This document shows, piece by piece, positions 9,027 to 19,500 of a stretch of 64,000 bases of DNA. Each line of letters begins with the position of its first letter. Within the stretch, counting starts at the first letter, position 1. Below the pieces are notes generated by a model. It had not been told where the DNA came from. It saw only the letters and a program-made list of their open reading frames with translations, and did no database searches. Made by a program: the position numbers and the translations under genes. The stretch covers positions 199,243 through 263,242 of the forward strand of contig MGCS01000002.1 in the NCBI GenBank assembly GCA_001790515.1, written 5' to 3'. Origin of the DNA: Candidatus Saccharibacteria bacterium RIFCSPHIGHO2_12_FULL_44_22 (GTDB lineage: Bacteria; Patescibacteriota; Saccharimonadia; Saccharimonadales; Saccharimonadaceae).

Positions 9027-9055
9027 TTGCAAACTTTACAAATATAGTGTATAAT
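9027..9055 (+). promoter_or_regulatory. Consensus-like promoter with a conventional leader
   Basis: TTGCAA (9027-9032), 17-base spacer, TATAAT (9050-9055). Predicted start is near 9062, leaving a leader of about 48 bases with AAGGA 9 bases before the ATG at 9110. It contrasts with the near-leaderless promoters elsewhere in the window. Confidence 0.7.
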
Positions 9056-9109
9056 TATATAGTAACTTGAAATTTATGTAACCCTTTATGGGATTAAGGA
9101 CCAAGCGCT

Positions 9110-10270
9110 ATGTCTATTGAGAACACATCTCGACACAAAGCCCAAGCTTCCGAAACTAACAATAATCAGATCGAACGCAGTTTTGCTGAGTTTGATCCTA
9201 CATATGATCCCCAAAACAACACAGAGAGTGTTGAGCAGAAATCACTTTTCCCTGGACATATTACAGTAAGTCCAACCGGCTATGATAAAACACCCATAGG
9301 GCAGGCCATCGAAGATGGGCATATTACCATGGTTAGTTCAGATCAAATCAACGACGACCCTACCGTTCACTTTGATGGTGAACACCGATACTATGAAAAT
9401 CCGACCGCTACTCCAGCATCAGCAACTCCAGAAGTAACGCCTGCGGAAAAAAAGAAATTATCGACCGGTAAAAAAGTCGGCATGGGTGCTGCAGGTATCG
9501 CAGCTTTGAGCGTAGTTATTCCCGTTAGTGACTATGTAGAGAAAAAATTCTTTGAAAAATCAGTAGAGCTTCAATTTGAGGCGATTGCTGGCCAAGACAT
9601 TCCAAGCCTAGATGCGCCAGGTATCGATCTGGACAATAATACTGCAGTCATTGAGCAAGACCCTATTGCCCGATTAGCCGCAATGGGATCTAGCCAGTTT
9701 CTAAACCCTATGGAGGTGACGAGGACACAGCAAGTTGAATACTCAAAAATACAGCTTGATGCGATGAGAGAGGAAAGTTTGGCAGAATTGCGAGAAGATG
9801 GCTATGAATTAAATCCAGTGTTTGAAACAAATGACGCCGACGACAGTCTATCCGACAGTCAAGGTGTGCTCGATAAATTCACTGTTGATGCATATAGCGC
9901 ATGGAAAATAGGACAAACTAATCCAGACGAAGCAATAAAAGTCCTTGCAGGTATCATGAACCCTGAAAACCAAGACGACTGGGATCGATTTGTTGGTACT
10001 TTTACGAATGGTGGAGCTCCCCTTGTCTTTACCGGAGAAGTTACTGATTGGTCTGATAATTTCTACAAAGATAATTTTAGAGACGTCGAATCCAACGGTT
10101 ATGCAATGCGCGTAATGACCGCTAACGTACAGAACGGCAACAGTACGATCCAACAGCAAATAACAATTCGACAAGACGGCGGCGAGTGGACTATCCAGAA
10201 AATCGTTCCATACGAGGATGAGAGTTTCATATTGGATATGTACGAATTCAATCTTAACATAACAGAATAG
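9110..10270 (+). CDS. Single-pass membrane protein of unknown function
   Basis: The 386-residue protein has a long acidic, Asn/Gln-rich N-terminus (1-115), a basic patch (KKKLSTGKK), one membrane helix (about 122-142) and an extracytoplasmic part without cysteines. The last 130 residues look like an alpha/beta domain. The orientation implied by the basic patch puts the N-terminus in the cytoplasm, as in the large scaffold proteins, but no sequence motif is shared with them. It lies alone between its own promoter and the next promoter at 10280. The family is not recognised; proximity suggests a T4SS accessory role. Confidence 0.55.
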   Translation: MSIENTSRHKAQASETNNNQIERSFAEFDPTYDPQNNTESVEQKSLFPGHITVSPTGYDKTPIGQAIEDGHITMVSSDQINDDPTVHFDGEHRYYENPTATPASATPEVTPAEKKKLSTGKKVGMGAAGIAALSVVIPVSDYVEKKFFEKSVELQFEAIAGQDIPSLDAPGIDLDNNTAVIEQDPIARLAAMGSSQFLNPMEVTRTQQVEYSKIQLDAMREESLAELREDGYELNPVFETNDADDSLSDSQGVLDKFTVDAYSAWKIGQTNPDEAIKVLAGIMNPENQDDWDRFVGTFTNGGAPLVFTGEVTDWSDNFYKDNFRDVESNGYAMRVMTANVQNGNSTIQQQITIRQDGGEWTIQKIVPYEDESFILDMYEFNLNITE

Positions 10271-10279
10271 ACCTGCTTA

Positions 10280-10308
10280 TTGTTATAGGATAGCGATTAG
10301 TGTATTCT
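10280..10308 (+). promoter_or_regulatory. Promoter of the T4SS operon starting at 10319, near-leaderless
   Basis: TTGTTA (10280-10285), 17-base spacer, TATTCT (10303-10308). The predicted start is about 4 bases before the ATG at 10319. The TATTCTATA core matches that at 7347 and resembles the one at 22954. Confidence 0.5.
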
Positions 10309-10318
10309 ATATGTAAGC

Positions 10319-12637
10319 ATGGGCGGAATACAAAAATTAAATAAAACCAGAACCTTCTCAGTGATCATTGGGGGGGTTCTTTTGTTTGCATTCTTGGGCA
10401 TTTTTACACCCACTGATATTGCGAAGGCCGTTGGAAATTGTCCGGGTAGCCAAGTCCAGGGCAATGCAACTAACGGCAAAGACACTACAAAATGTTACAA
10501 CGTTACGCAAAATAGAAGTGGTAACAATGTGTACGTTGCAACAGGTGATACGCCCGCCGGTCAGACCCCATCAACACCGAATAGTCCAGCGACGCCATCA
10601 AGCCCACCTGCGCAAAATCCCGTCGATACAACTGCAGACCCCACAGATGGCACAACATGCGCAGTAGAAAAAATCGGCTGGATACTTTGTCCAGTCATAG
10701 AAACGGCGGCAACTATCGCAGATAAGACTTTTAGTCTCCTTGCAAATAACTTTTTACAGGTAGACCCTAGACTGTTGGCAGACCAGGGTGCAAAGCCAGC
10801 ATGGGAGCAAGCTCGAAACCTAGCAAACATCATGTTTGTTGTCGCATTTTTGGCTATCATCTATTCGCAAATTACAGGATCAGGACTTAACAACTACGGC
10901 ATTAAGCGCATGTTGCCACGACTAATAATTGCAGCCATTGCCGTTAACGCATCCTATTATATCTGTCAGATCATGGTAGATTTATCTAATATCATGGGGT
11001 TTGCAATAAAAGCAGGCCTGACAGGAATTGCCAATGATATCGGTCCATCCATTCTAAGCGGATCTGCACAGGGTCTAAATACAGAAACTAGTGGTGGCGT
11101 ACTGGCCTACATTGCAATCGCCGCCCTGGCGCTGGCTGGATTTATATGGCTGATATTGGGTCCATTGGCATTAATAATCACAACAGTTGTCGTCACAGCA
11201 GCGACAATAATTGCGATTTTATTACTACGAAAAGCCATTCTAATCCTATTGGTCGTTATCTCGCCAATTGCATTTGTACTGTATCTATTGCCGAATACAG
11301 AGAAGTTATTCGATAAATGGCTAAAGATGTTTTGGGGACTATTAATGGTATTCCCTGTTGTAGCGCTGCTGTTTGGAAGTGGGCAACTAGCGAGTACTAT
11401 CATATTAATGGCCGGTTCAGCACCCGAACAATACACAGAAACGACCGAAGAGTGTGTCGAGAGGAAAGAACAAGAAGCCGCCGGTTTAACGCAAGCAAAG
11501 AAAGATGAGAACGCTGTAAATGACGGGTTTACTTTGCCTTGCGAAAAAGGCTTCACTGTTACATCAGTTGATAGTCCCGAGACCGCACAGTCTGGTATGA
11601 TGTTAGGTCTTGTTGCCACGGGAATCGCCGTTGCGCCACTATTGGCGGTGTGGGCAGTACTTAAAGGTGCGCTTTCTGCTGCTGGTGCTATTGGTGGGCG
11701 AATTGCCGCGGGAGTACAGAAGGGTACTGGCGGTGCGGGAAGCCTTGGGAACAAAGCATACGAGAAATCAGCATTCGGAAGAGGCCAAGCTATCCGTAAA
11801 GCAGCAAAAGAGAACTATAAGAACCGTAAGTTCGGTGAAAACTTAGCGGATATTGACCAAAGCGATAGTAGATTTAAGAAAATGCGAAAGAGATACACGA
11901 GAGCCGCGGCAGGTGGAATACCAGGTGTACTCAATAATACAGGTGCAGGTGGCGGTGGTGCAGAAGCGCAAGCATCAGCGCTTCGTCGATCAGCAATGTC
12001 GCAGAATATGAAAGCGGAACAGGAAGACATCAGTGGAGCACAGGCTGAGCTGCAGTATTCAACACGCGGTGATATGGGTCAAATTGCCAACAAACTTGCA
12101 GAGGCAATTCGAGATGGGAACGAAATCCAGGCAAAGGCAGCAGAGAATATGCTTATGGGAATGGGCGGTGGCGGCATTGACAAATTTGCAAGCGCTATTA
12201 TAGAAGCCGAGAGACAAACTCAGACTGCAAACTCATCTCACGTATTAACTGAGCTCAAACAGCATACTGGTCAACATCATGGCGGCATCAAAGAGAAGTC
12301 TGGAGATCTTAATGGATGGATGTCAGAGAAATACAGTACATCTGACACAGGGCAAATATCGGGTGGAGGCTTGCAGAGTTTCTCTAGAAGTCCTAATGCA
12401 TTTAGCGGGCTTTCAGATGACCAAATTGCAACGCAGTCTCATGCATCACTCCATGCCGCATTTGCCAGTGATGCACTAAACCATAGTGATGCCACTAGAA
12501 TCTTAGAGTCTACTTCGGCAGCTAAACTCGGTGGTGCACAGCGACAGATGCTTACGGAATTAGCTACAAACCGTGGTCCAAATGCAGCGAGCACTATCGC
12601 TCCGCGCCACGCACCGACAGACACTACGCGAGTCTAG
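10319..12637 (+). CDS. VirB6/TrbL-like polytopic T4SS membrane protein (copy 2)
   Basis: The 772-residue paralogue of the protein at 1686-3752 has the same plan: N-terminal signal-like helix (about 13-30), Thr/Pro-rich linker, a Cys pair (C114 and C124) with the same 10-residue spacing, KRMLPRLII, several membrane helices to about residue 460, then a long Gly/Ala/Gln-rich cytoplasmic tail. An extra Cys-containing, charged loop (TEECVERKEQ) sits between two late helices. VirB6/TrbL proteins organise the inner-membrane channel of T4SS. It precedes prgI, the TraC-like gene and virB4, the expected company for this family. Having two diverged copies suggests two machines or a hetero-oligomeric platform. 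Confidence 0.7.
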   Translation: MGGIQKLNKTRTFSVIIGGVLLFAFLGIFTPTDIAKAVGNCPGSQVQGNATNGKDTTKCYNVTQNRSGNNVYVATGDTPAGQTPSTPNSPATPSSPPAQNPVDTTADPTDGTTCAVEKIGWILCPVIETAATIADKTFSLLANNFLQVDPRLLADQGAKPAWEQARNLANIMFVVAFLAIIYSQITGSGLNNYGIKRMLPRLIIAAIAVNASYYICQIMVDLSNIMGFAIKAGLTGIANDIGPSILSGSAQGLNTETSGGVLAYIAIAALALAGFIWLILGPLALIITTVVVTAATIIAILLLRKAILILLVVISPIAFVLYLLPNTEKLFDKWLKMFWGLLMVFPVVALLFGSGQLASTIILMAGSAPEQYTETTEECVERKEQEAAGLTQAKKDENAVNDGFTLPCEKGFTVTSVDSPETAQSGMMLGLVATGIAVAPLLAVWAVLKGALSAAGAIGGRIAAGVQKGTGGAGSLGNKAYEKSAFGRGQAIRKAAKENYKNRKFGENLADIDQSDSRFKKMRKRYTRAAAGGIPGVLNNTGAGGGGAEAQASALRRSAMSQNMKAEQEDISGAQAELQYSTRGDMGQIANKLAEAIRDGNEIQAKAAENMLMGMGGGGIDKFASAIIEAERQTQTANSSHVLTELKQHTGQHHGGIKEKSGDLNGWMSEKYSTSDTGQISGGGLQSFSRSPNAFSGLSDDQIATQSHASLHAAFASDALNHSDATRILESTSAAKLGGAQRQMLTELATNRGPNAASTIAPRHAPTDTTRV

Positions 12638-12680
12638 CTGTCGCAAAACATTAGCATATAAGATACACTAGAACTAACAT

Positions 12681-13727
12681 ATGGCGGTTTATAAAGTACC
12701 ACAAGACGTCGAGGCGGATGACAAATTAATTGGTCCGTTTAGCTTTCGGCAGTTCATTTATCTGATTGTCGTTGCTATATCTATGGCAGGAGCATGGGGT
12801 CTGTATCAGGTATTTATACCACTGGTTATCGTACCAATCCCGATCATGCTGTTTTTTGCTGCATTAGCGCTACCGCTACGTAAAGACCAACCGATGGAAA
12901 CGTATCTGTCCGCCGTTGTGTCGTTTTACTTTTTGAAATCACGCAAACGTATGTGGCAACCGGATGGTATTGATTCGTTCGTCACCATTATCCCGCCAAA
13001 AGATTCAGAAAAGATCCTGACGAAACAATTCGGCGAAGACGAAGCAACTCGTCGCCTGGGCTATTTGGCAGACCTTGTCGACAGTCACGGCTGGTCCGTG
13101 CGTGGACAAGGCGTACCCACACCAGACACGTCGATCAACACCGATTTGTACTACGAATCACAGGCGACTGGCGACATGATGGATACAAACAACGCAGCTT
13201 CGCAGCGGCTAACCCAAGGACTACAACAATCATCAACTACGGCTCATCAAAACGCCGTAGCACAAATGCAGCAATCGGCCGTAACCGATGACACGTCTAT
13301 GACCACAGTCGCACAGTCAAATCCACTACTCGCAGGTCAGCCGCCAATTAATCCCGCAGCCGATCAATACGATCCTGCGACGCCGTTTAATCCAATGGCA
13401 CACCAGCAACCAGCGCAGATTAAACCAACTACCCAAAGCTATTTGGGGCGCGAACAGCTAGATGCAATCGCATATGCATCTGCACTCGCAGAAGAAGCAT
13501 CAGATGACCGTGCAGCGGGCATACCGCGCAATAATACGACGAAAAGCACTAGCGTAACACCTACGTCCGATGGTACAATAGAACGTGCTAAGAAAAGGGC
13601 GGAAGAACTGGCAAAACGCGACGATCTAAAGGTGTCGACGTTAGCCGAAGAGGCAAATCGCCTCGCTAAAAAAGACCTTGACCAGGGGATGGTCGAAGGC
13701 GACGAAGTAACAATTTCTTTACGGTAA
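12681..13727 (+). CDS. PrgI/VirB3-like T4SS membrane protein with long C-terminal tail
   Basis: Residues 1-115 match the PrgI family: VPQDVEADDKLIGPFSFRQF, two closely spaced helices (about 25-42 and 44-65), then a PLRKDQPME/FLKSRKRMW segment. PrgI is the VirB3 counterpart in Gram-positive-type conjugation systems and is normally little more than 100 residues. Here about 230 extra residues follow, first Gln/Pro/Asn-rich (about 170-260), then a charged helical end rich in Ala/Glu/Lys. The tail may contact VirB4 or the TraC-like protein encoded next; that is inference. The gene sits 43 bases after the VirB6-like gene and 33 bases before the next. Confidence 0.8.
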   Translation: MAVYKVPQDVEADDKLIGPFSFRQFIYLIVVAISMAGAWGLYQVFIPLVIVPIPIMLFFAALALPLRKDQPMETYLSAVVSFYFLKSRKRMWQPDGIDSFVTIIPPKDSEKILTKQFGEDEATRRLGYLADLVDSHGWSVRGQGVPTPDTSINTDLYYESQATGDMMDTNNAASQRLTQGLQQSSTTAHQNAVAQMQQSAVTDDTSMTTVAQSNPLLAGQPPINPAADQYDPATPFNPMAHQQPAQIKPTTQSYLGREQLDAIAYASALAEEASDDRAAGIPRNNTTKSTSVTPTSDGTIERAKKRAEELAKRDDLKVSTLAEEANRLAKKDLDQGMVEGDEVTISLR

Positions 13728-13760
13728 CGACGACAGTAAGAGGGAGTGGAGACAAACACA

Positions 13761-14636
13761 ATGCCACCAAATAATCAGATGCAGCAAGGTCCGCAGATGC
13801 AAGGCGGTCAACCAGGGATGCCAATGCAGCCCGGTCAAGCCATGCCACAGCAACCCGCTGGCGCACCGATTAACCCAACCGACGCCAAAACTCCTCCTTC
13901 TGCGCCTTCCAACCCCAATACCACACAAAACAGCCTGCTGTTCTCTGAGTTGCGTGACAACATGGTCGTTATGAATGATGGTAGTTTTCGTGCTGTCATT
14001 GCCTGCAAATCAATCAACTTTGATCTGATGAGCAGCAAAGAGCGCGAAGGTATTGAATACAGTTATCAAAACTTTTTGAACTCACTGTATTTTCCTGTCC
14101 AGATTCTTATCCGATCGCAACGTGTTGATATCGGCCCATACATCGAACGTCTAACAAACATTCGCCGCGACCAAGAAAACATGCTGCTGAACGTTTTGAC
14201 AGATGACTATATTGACTTTATTGACACCGTTTCACAGGAAGCAAACATTATGGACAAGAGTTTTTATGTTGTTATCCCATACTGGCCACACGGTGATTTG
14301 AACACCGTTAAACGCGGTAGCAAAAGCCTATTCGGAACAATCTTTGGCGGCGGCGCTCCAAAACAACGAGCGATCGTGGTCGATCATGCGCAATACGAAA
14401 AGGCAAAAGACGAAATCAAAAACCATTCCGACGCTGTTATGAGCGGGCTGTTTCAGCTGGGTATTAAATGTGTGCAACTCAATACAAAAGAATTAGGCGA
14501 GCTGTATTATAACTTTTACAACCCAGACACTGCTGTTCGCGAACCACTTGGTAATTTCGAAAGCATCACTGCAATGTATGTTCGAAAAGGCGAGGGTGAT
14601 GCACCGCGACCTCATTTGATTCGGGAGGAGTTATAG
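13761..14636 (+). CDS. TraC/VirB4 N-terminal-domain-like protein
   Basis: The 291-residue protein starts at the ATG at 13761, preceded by GGAG at a good distance; a GTG 15 bases upstream is less likely. Its first 45 residues are Gln/Pro/Met-rich. The rest resembles the ATPase-free N-terminal domain of TraC/VirB4 proteins (SLLFSELRDNMVVMNDGSFR, YQNFLNSLYFPVQILIRSQ). It has no Walker motif. It is encoded directly before the complete VirB4-like ATPase and ends in GGAGG-TTATAG, which also provides the ribosome site of virB4, so the two are probably made together and may interact. Confidence 0.65.
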   Translation: MPPNNQMQQGPQMQGGQPGMPMQPGQAMPQQPAGAPINPTDAKTPPSAPSNPNTTQNSLLFSELRDNMVVMNDGSFRAVIACKSINFDLMSSKEREGIEYSYQNFLNSLYFPVQILIRSQRVDIGPYIERLTNIRRDQENMLLNVLTDDYIDFIDTVSQEANIMDKSFYVVIPYWPHGDLNTVKRGSKSLFGTIFGGGAPKQRAIVVDHAQYEKAKDEIKNHSDAVMSGLFQLGIKCVQLNTKELGELYYNFYNPDTAVREPLGNFESITAMYVRKGEGDAPRPHLIREEL

Positions 14637-14637
14637 A

Positions 14638-16533
14638 ATGGCCAAAAAATTAGACGCAGTCGATATTGCCGCGCAGCAACGCGCACGTGAACAAGTTGAG
14701 GTTGAACAGGCATTCCTAAAAGGCATCACGACACTTCGCGACCTGGTTGCACCCAGCAGCCTAGAAATCCATTCCAGCTATTTCCGCCTGGGAACAAAAT
14801 ACGGTCGTACTATTTATGTCTATGCGTACCCTCGCCAGATCTATACAGGCTGGTTAAGTTCGATTATCAATATCGACGAAGTCCTCGACGTGAGTATGTA
14901 TTTCTATCCTGTAGAAAGCGAAGTTGTCTTGAAAAACCTTCGCAAAAAGGTAACGCAAATGCAGGCTACTATGGCTATCAACGAAGAAAAGGGTCGTACG
15001 CGCGACCCAGGACTAGAAGCGGCGTTAAATGACGCCGAAGAACTTCGTGATGAGATTCAGGTGGGGTCGGAGCGATTCTTCCGCTATGGACTGTACATCA
15101 CGCTCTATGGCGATAGTATGGATGAACTGAACTTTGTGCAGCACAAGATTGAAACAATTTTCGGCCAACAATTAGTGTTTAGCAAGGTTGCATCGTCGCA
15201 GCAAGAACAAGGGTTAAACACGACCGTTCCACAGATGACCGATCAGCTGCAGATTCGTCGTAACATGAACACCGGCGCCATCAGCACCAGCTTTCCGTTC
15301 ACTAGTGCTGACCTGACGCAAGAAAAGGGCATACTGTACGGAATTAACATGCACAACAACGGCCTGGTTATCTTTGACCGGTACACACTAGAAAACGCCA
15401 ATATGGTGGTCTTTGCAAAGTCTGGTTCTGGTAAATCATTCACCGTCAAACTAGAGGCCGTACGAAGTATGATGATGGGTGCCGACGTGCTGATTATCGA
15501 CCCAGAAAACGAGTATCAGAAATTATCTGACGCTGTTGGCGGTAGCTATATTCGTTTATCACTTAACTCTGACGTTCGTATCAACCCATTTGATTTACCG
15601 CGTGTCGTCGATAACGAAGAAGCAGACGATGCACTGCGGGCAAACCTTGTGACGCTTCACGGACTACTACGGCTAATGCTAGGTGGAGCGCACATTGCAA
15701 CTGGCGGCGTGACTGATTCGACAGGCTTGACACCTGCAGAAGAAGCTGACCTTGATCAAGCATTGATTGATACGTATGCACGATCAGGCATTACCAGCGA
15801 CCCGCTGACGCACAACTCACTAGCTCCAACCATGATGGATCTGTATGACACACTCGTTCACATGGAAGGATCTGGTCCTGCGCTGGCACAACGACTGCGC
15901 AAATATACAACAGGTACATTTGCGGGTATCTTTAGCCAGCAGTCAAACATTGATATTAACAACCAAATGGTCGTGTTTAATATTCGCGACCTCGAAGACG
16001 AACTTCGTCCGGTTGCGATGTATATCGTCCTATCACACATTTGGAATGTCACCAGGTCACATCTCAAAAAACGCATGCTGATCGTGGACGAGGCCTGGCA
16101 GCTGATGAAATACGAAGATTCTGCGAACTTCTTGTTCAGCCTGGCGAAACGTGCTCGAAAATACTACCTAGGCGTGACAACGATCAGTCAGGATGTTGAA
16201 GACTTCATGGCCAGCAAGATGGGCCGTGCGATCGTCGCCAACTCGTCTATGCAGTTGTTGTTAAAACAATCCCCAAGTGCGGTCGACGTATTGGCCGATG
16301 TATTCAAATTGACAGACGAAGAGCGCAAACGACTAGCTAACTTTCCGGTTGGTCAGGGGTTGTTCTTCGCTGGTTCAAATCACGTGCATATTCAAGTAGT
16401 TGCGTCTCGTACAGAACATCAATTGGTCACGACCAACCCAGTCCAGCAAATGCAGCAAGAAGAAGAAAAACGAATGCAGGAGATGGCTCGTCAACGAGCA
16501 GCTCAGGAGGCTGCCGCTCAACAGGTGGCATAA
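14638..16533 (+). CDS. virB4: VirB4/TraE-family T4SS ATPase
   Basis: The 631-residue protein carries a Walker A motif SGSGKS (about 262-267), the strand ADVLIIDPENEY and a Walker B MLIVDEAWQLM (about 480-490), diagnostic of VirB4-type hexameric ATPases that power T4SS assembly and transport. The first 230 residues form the usual non-ATPase domain. The C-terminus is Gln/Glu-rich and probably coiled. It overlaps the end of the previous gene's ribosome site and is 9 bases from the scaffold/NlpC gene. No VirD4 coupling protein or VirB11 is encoded in the window, so a complete machine would need genes elsewhere. Confidence 0.9.
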   Translation: MAKKLDAVDIAAQQRAREQVEVEQAFLKGITTLRDLVAPSSLEIHSSYFRLGTKYGRTIYVYAYPRQIYTGWLSSIINIDEVLDVSMYFYPVESEVVLKNLRKKVTQMQATMAINEEKGRTRDPGLEAALNDAEELRDEIQVGSERFFRYGLYITLYGDSMDELNFVQHKIETIFGQQLVFSKVASSQQEQGLNTTVPQMTDQLQIRRNMNTGAISTSFPFTSADLTQEKGILYGINMHNNGLVIFDRYTLENANMVVFAKSGSGKSFTVKLEAVRSMMMGADVLIIDPENEYQKLSDAVGGSYIRLSLNSDVRINPFDLPRVVDNEEADDALRANLVTLHGLLRLMLGGAHIATGGVTDSTGLTPAEEADLDQALIDTYARSGITSDPLTHNSLAPTMMDLYDTLVHMEGSGPALAQRLRKYTTGTFAGIFSQQSNIDINNQMVVFNIRDLEDELRPVAMYIVLSHIWNVTRSHLKKRMLIVDEAWQLMKYEDSANFLFSLAKRARKYYLGVTTISQDVEDFMASKMGRAIVANSSMQLLLKQSPSAVDVLADVFKLTDEERKRLANFPVGQGLFFAGSNHVHIQVVASRTEHQLVTTNPVQQMQQEEEKRMQEMARQRAAQEAAAQQVA

Positions 16534-16542
16534 ACCACAACT

Positions 16543-19500
16543 ATGTCCGGTACTGATTTATTAGAACGCGAGCAGCAAGCTGGTAATGAGGCCGACAATC
16601 TAAATCCTGGCGACAGAGCATATCACAATCAAGTCGATGGAAGTCACGAGGCTATTGAGGGTCACGACCGAGATGGCGATGGCTTTGATGACATAGTAAA
16701 TCACCTTGATTTTGGACATCGAGGCTCTACTCATGTCGATTCACACGGAGATACCGTTCAAAACAATCCCAATAGCAACCCCGACCCAAACGAAAATATA
16801 GCAAGTACCCGCGACAAAGAAAATAATCCCGCAGAAGCAGGCTGGAATACCACGGTCGGCAAAGAATCTACCGATGGCAGCCCTGCAAAAGGCCTAGGCT
16901 CGATGCAAATCAACGTCAAAGGCAAAAAAGGCCCGACCGGGTCAGTTGTCGGGATGTTGCTTGGTGGTGGCGCGGTTGTGACGGTTACACTATCCCCGGG
17001 AATGCTACTAGTCCAAATGAAAGAAGTTTTTCATAACGACCAAGCATCAGCAACTCGTACTAGCCTGTTGATGACCAGAGCAATGTTGGCCGTTGCATTC
17101 AAGGCAAACCATATTAATGATCCTTGCAACGGTAAGTCAAAAATTAGCTGCCAACTAGGAAGTGCGTCAAAATCACTTATCCAAAAGTACAAAGAAGCAG
17201 GGTTCAAAGTCGACGCAGTCGAAGTCGACGCTGACGGCAAGGAGACTGGCAAAAACGCAACTGACATGGATCCTGCTGATCCTGCTACGGATCAAAATCG
17301 ATACAAGGTAAATACCCTGGAGTTTCCGGATGGGCATGTGTCATCTGATGGTGCCGACTTTAGTAGGTATACAGATTCCAATCCATCCGCTAGACGTGTC
17401 GCCGTAAATGCCGACAACGGTAGATCGGGGAACTATTTAACACAACAATTCAGAAGCACTCTTGTTGAGCGTCTAAAGATTGCAAGCGGCAAGCAAGCAA
17501 CAAACTATACAGAAGGTGAGACAGACGAAGCTAAGGCAGAGCGTGCGCGTCAGTTTAACGCCACAACTGGCGGAAGCAGCGAGGCCGATGCCGAGGCAAA
17601 TGCACGGCGGGTATCTGATGAAGTTCGAAGCGAAACAGAAGAGCGAGCAAATAGAGGGGGAGCTGCCGCCAAAGTAGGCGGCGTCACTTCGTTTATACAA
17701 ACGGTCTGCGCTGGATACAAAGGCACAACGATTGGCCTGGCTGCCGTTAAATCAAAACATATGCTGCGCTTAGCTAATTTCGCTATGGAGTTCTTGAAAG
17801 TTGCCGATATGATAAAAGCGGGTGTAGCGACCGCTACGGCAGTAAGCTATTTATCGGATAGATTGACATACGTTGAACGAAACGAATACCTTGAAAACGG
17901 AGAGAAGAATCCGAAATATAATCTCAGTGCAACAGATTCTCAAGGCTATAGGATTGCGGCACACGGTGACATGACAGGATTAGCTTTATTCGCTGAAAAA
18001 TACGTCCTGGGATATGACGGAGAGGGTGGCTTGAGTCTTTCAACAAAAGCCTTATTAGGTGCTACCGCTGCTACTACTGCACTCGAGGCTGCGACCGGCG
18101 TCTTTGTTAACGCCGTCACCCCGGGACCTGGCATCGATGGTAAAGATGCATTAAAAAATGTATGTCGTACAGCGGGCAGTCTAGCAGCTATAGCAGCACA
18201 ATGTACATTACTCGCTACTCAATCATTGGCTGCAATAGGTACGACAGGACCCTTCGGTGCCGCAACAACTGTAATAGGCCTCAAGATGTGCCAGTGTGCT
18301 GTTATGAGTAATCAGGTTATTGATACTATTCTACAGAGCGCGGCAGGAGTACCTACATGTGAAGATATACAGGGTCTAATCGGCCTGCTAAAGAAGGGGC
18401 TTATTGCCGCGACCGCGGGAGCTGTAGCTGCTGCTGCCGAAAGCGTTATTCGTAACTGGAATATAGGGTCAGACACAAAAGGAGTAGATGCGGGGAATGC
18501 CATCGCCGCGGGTGCGGGAATAATATTAACTTCAGCTGCAACATCCTACGCGTTAAAACCGACCACGAAATCAAACTACAAATCCTATATAACCTACACT
18601 GATCCATACGTAGAAAAAATAGCCGAGCTAGACAAAGAAGACGCGAAATCAACACCTTTTGATACATCAAATAAATATAGCTTCGTAAGCTCGTTAATTA
18701 GATCAGTGAAGATTGAGGATACATCTAGCAGTACAGCGTTTGGTGGAGTGTTTAATTTGTTAAATGTCGTACCAACGGCGTTATCCACACAAGCAAACGC
18801 TCTTTATACCAACCCAGTTCAAGAACAAGAGCAGCGATATGACTGCAATACCGAAGATAAAATCAAAGACGAAGGATTAGACTATCTAGGAGTCGATGGC
18901 GACAAGTTCTGTACAATACTACCAGATACGCCGCAAAAAGAACTGAAAGGTATTTCCACTCAAGAAAAAGAAGTAAAAAGCACTTATTTTCAGGATACTC
19001 GACAATGGATGGAAGATGAACAAAATAAAAGCGAAGATGACGGCGGAACGGCAGATGACGGCGATGGCTGCGAAAAAGGGTGCGATGGAGAACCGTCTAT
19101 AGATGGTGATGGTAAGCCAAATCCAGATAGTCAGTATCAAAAATGGATCACGTATTGCAGCGAGAAGCGAGAAGATCCATGGGGATTCTCTTCGCATCCG
19201 TTCGAAGAAGGAAGTGATCGTGATCAAGACTGGTTTACCGGCAAACAATGTCTAAAAGAGAGTGACATGTTGGTCAATTTTAGGACATGGCACAAAATAT
19301 GTGCGGAAATTGCAAAAGGCAAAGGCACGCTGAATTGCTGGGATAGCGCAGAAGCAGCAGCTGTACCATCCAGTACCTGTGCTGGTGGTGGCCCCACGGC
19401 AATTTATACTTGCGCACTGAAGTACGACAACTATCAGTACAAATGGGGCGGTGGACATGGTGATGTTCCCGATGCAAAAAAATGGATCGACGAATTCAAT

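Noticed and set aside
11107-11754. Long minus-strand open frame (215 codons) inside the second VirB6-like gene
   Set aside because: It is antisense to strongly supported membrane helices, has low-complexity Ala/Ile/Ser content and no ribosome site or family match.
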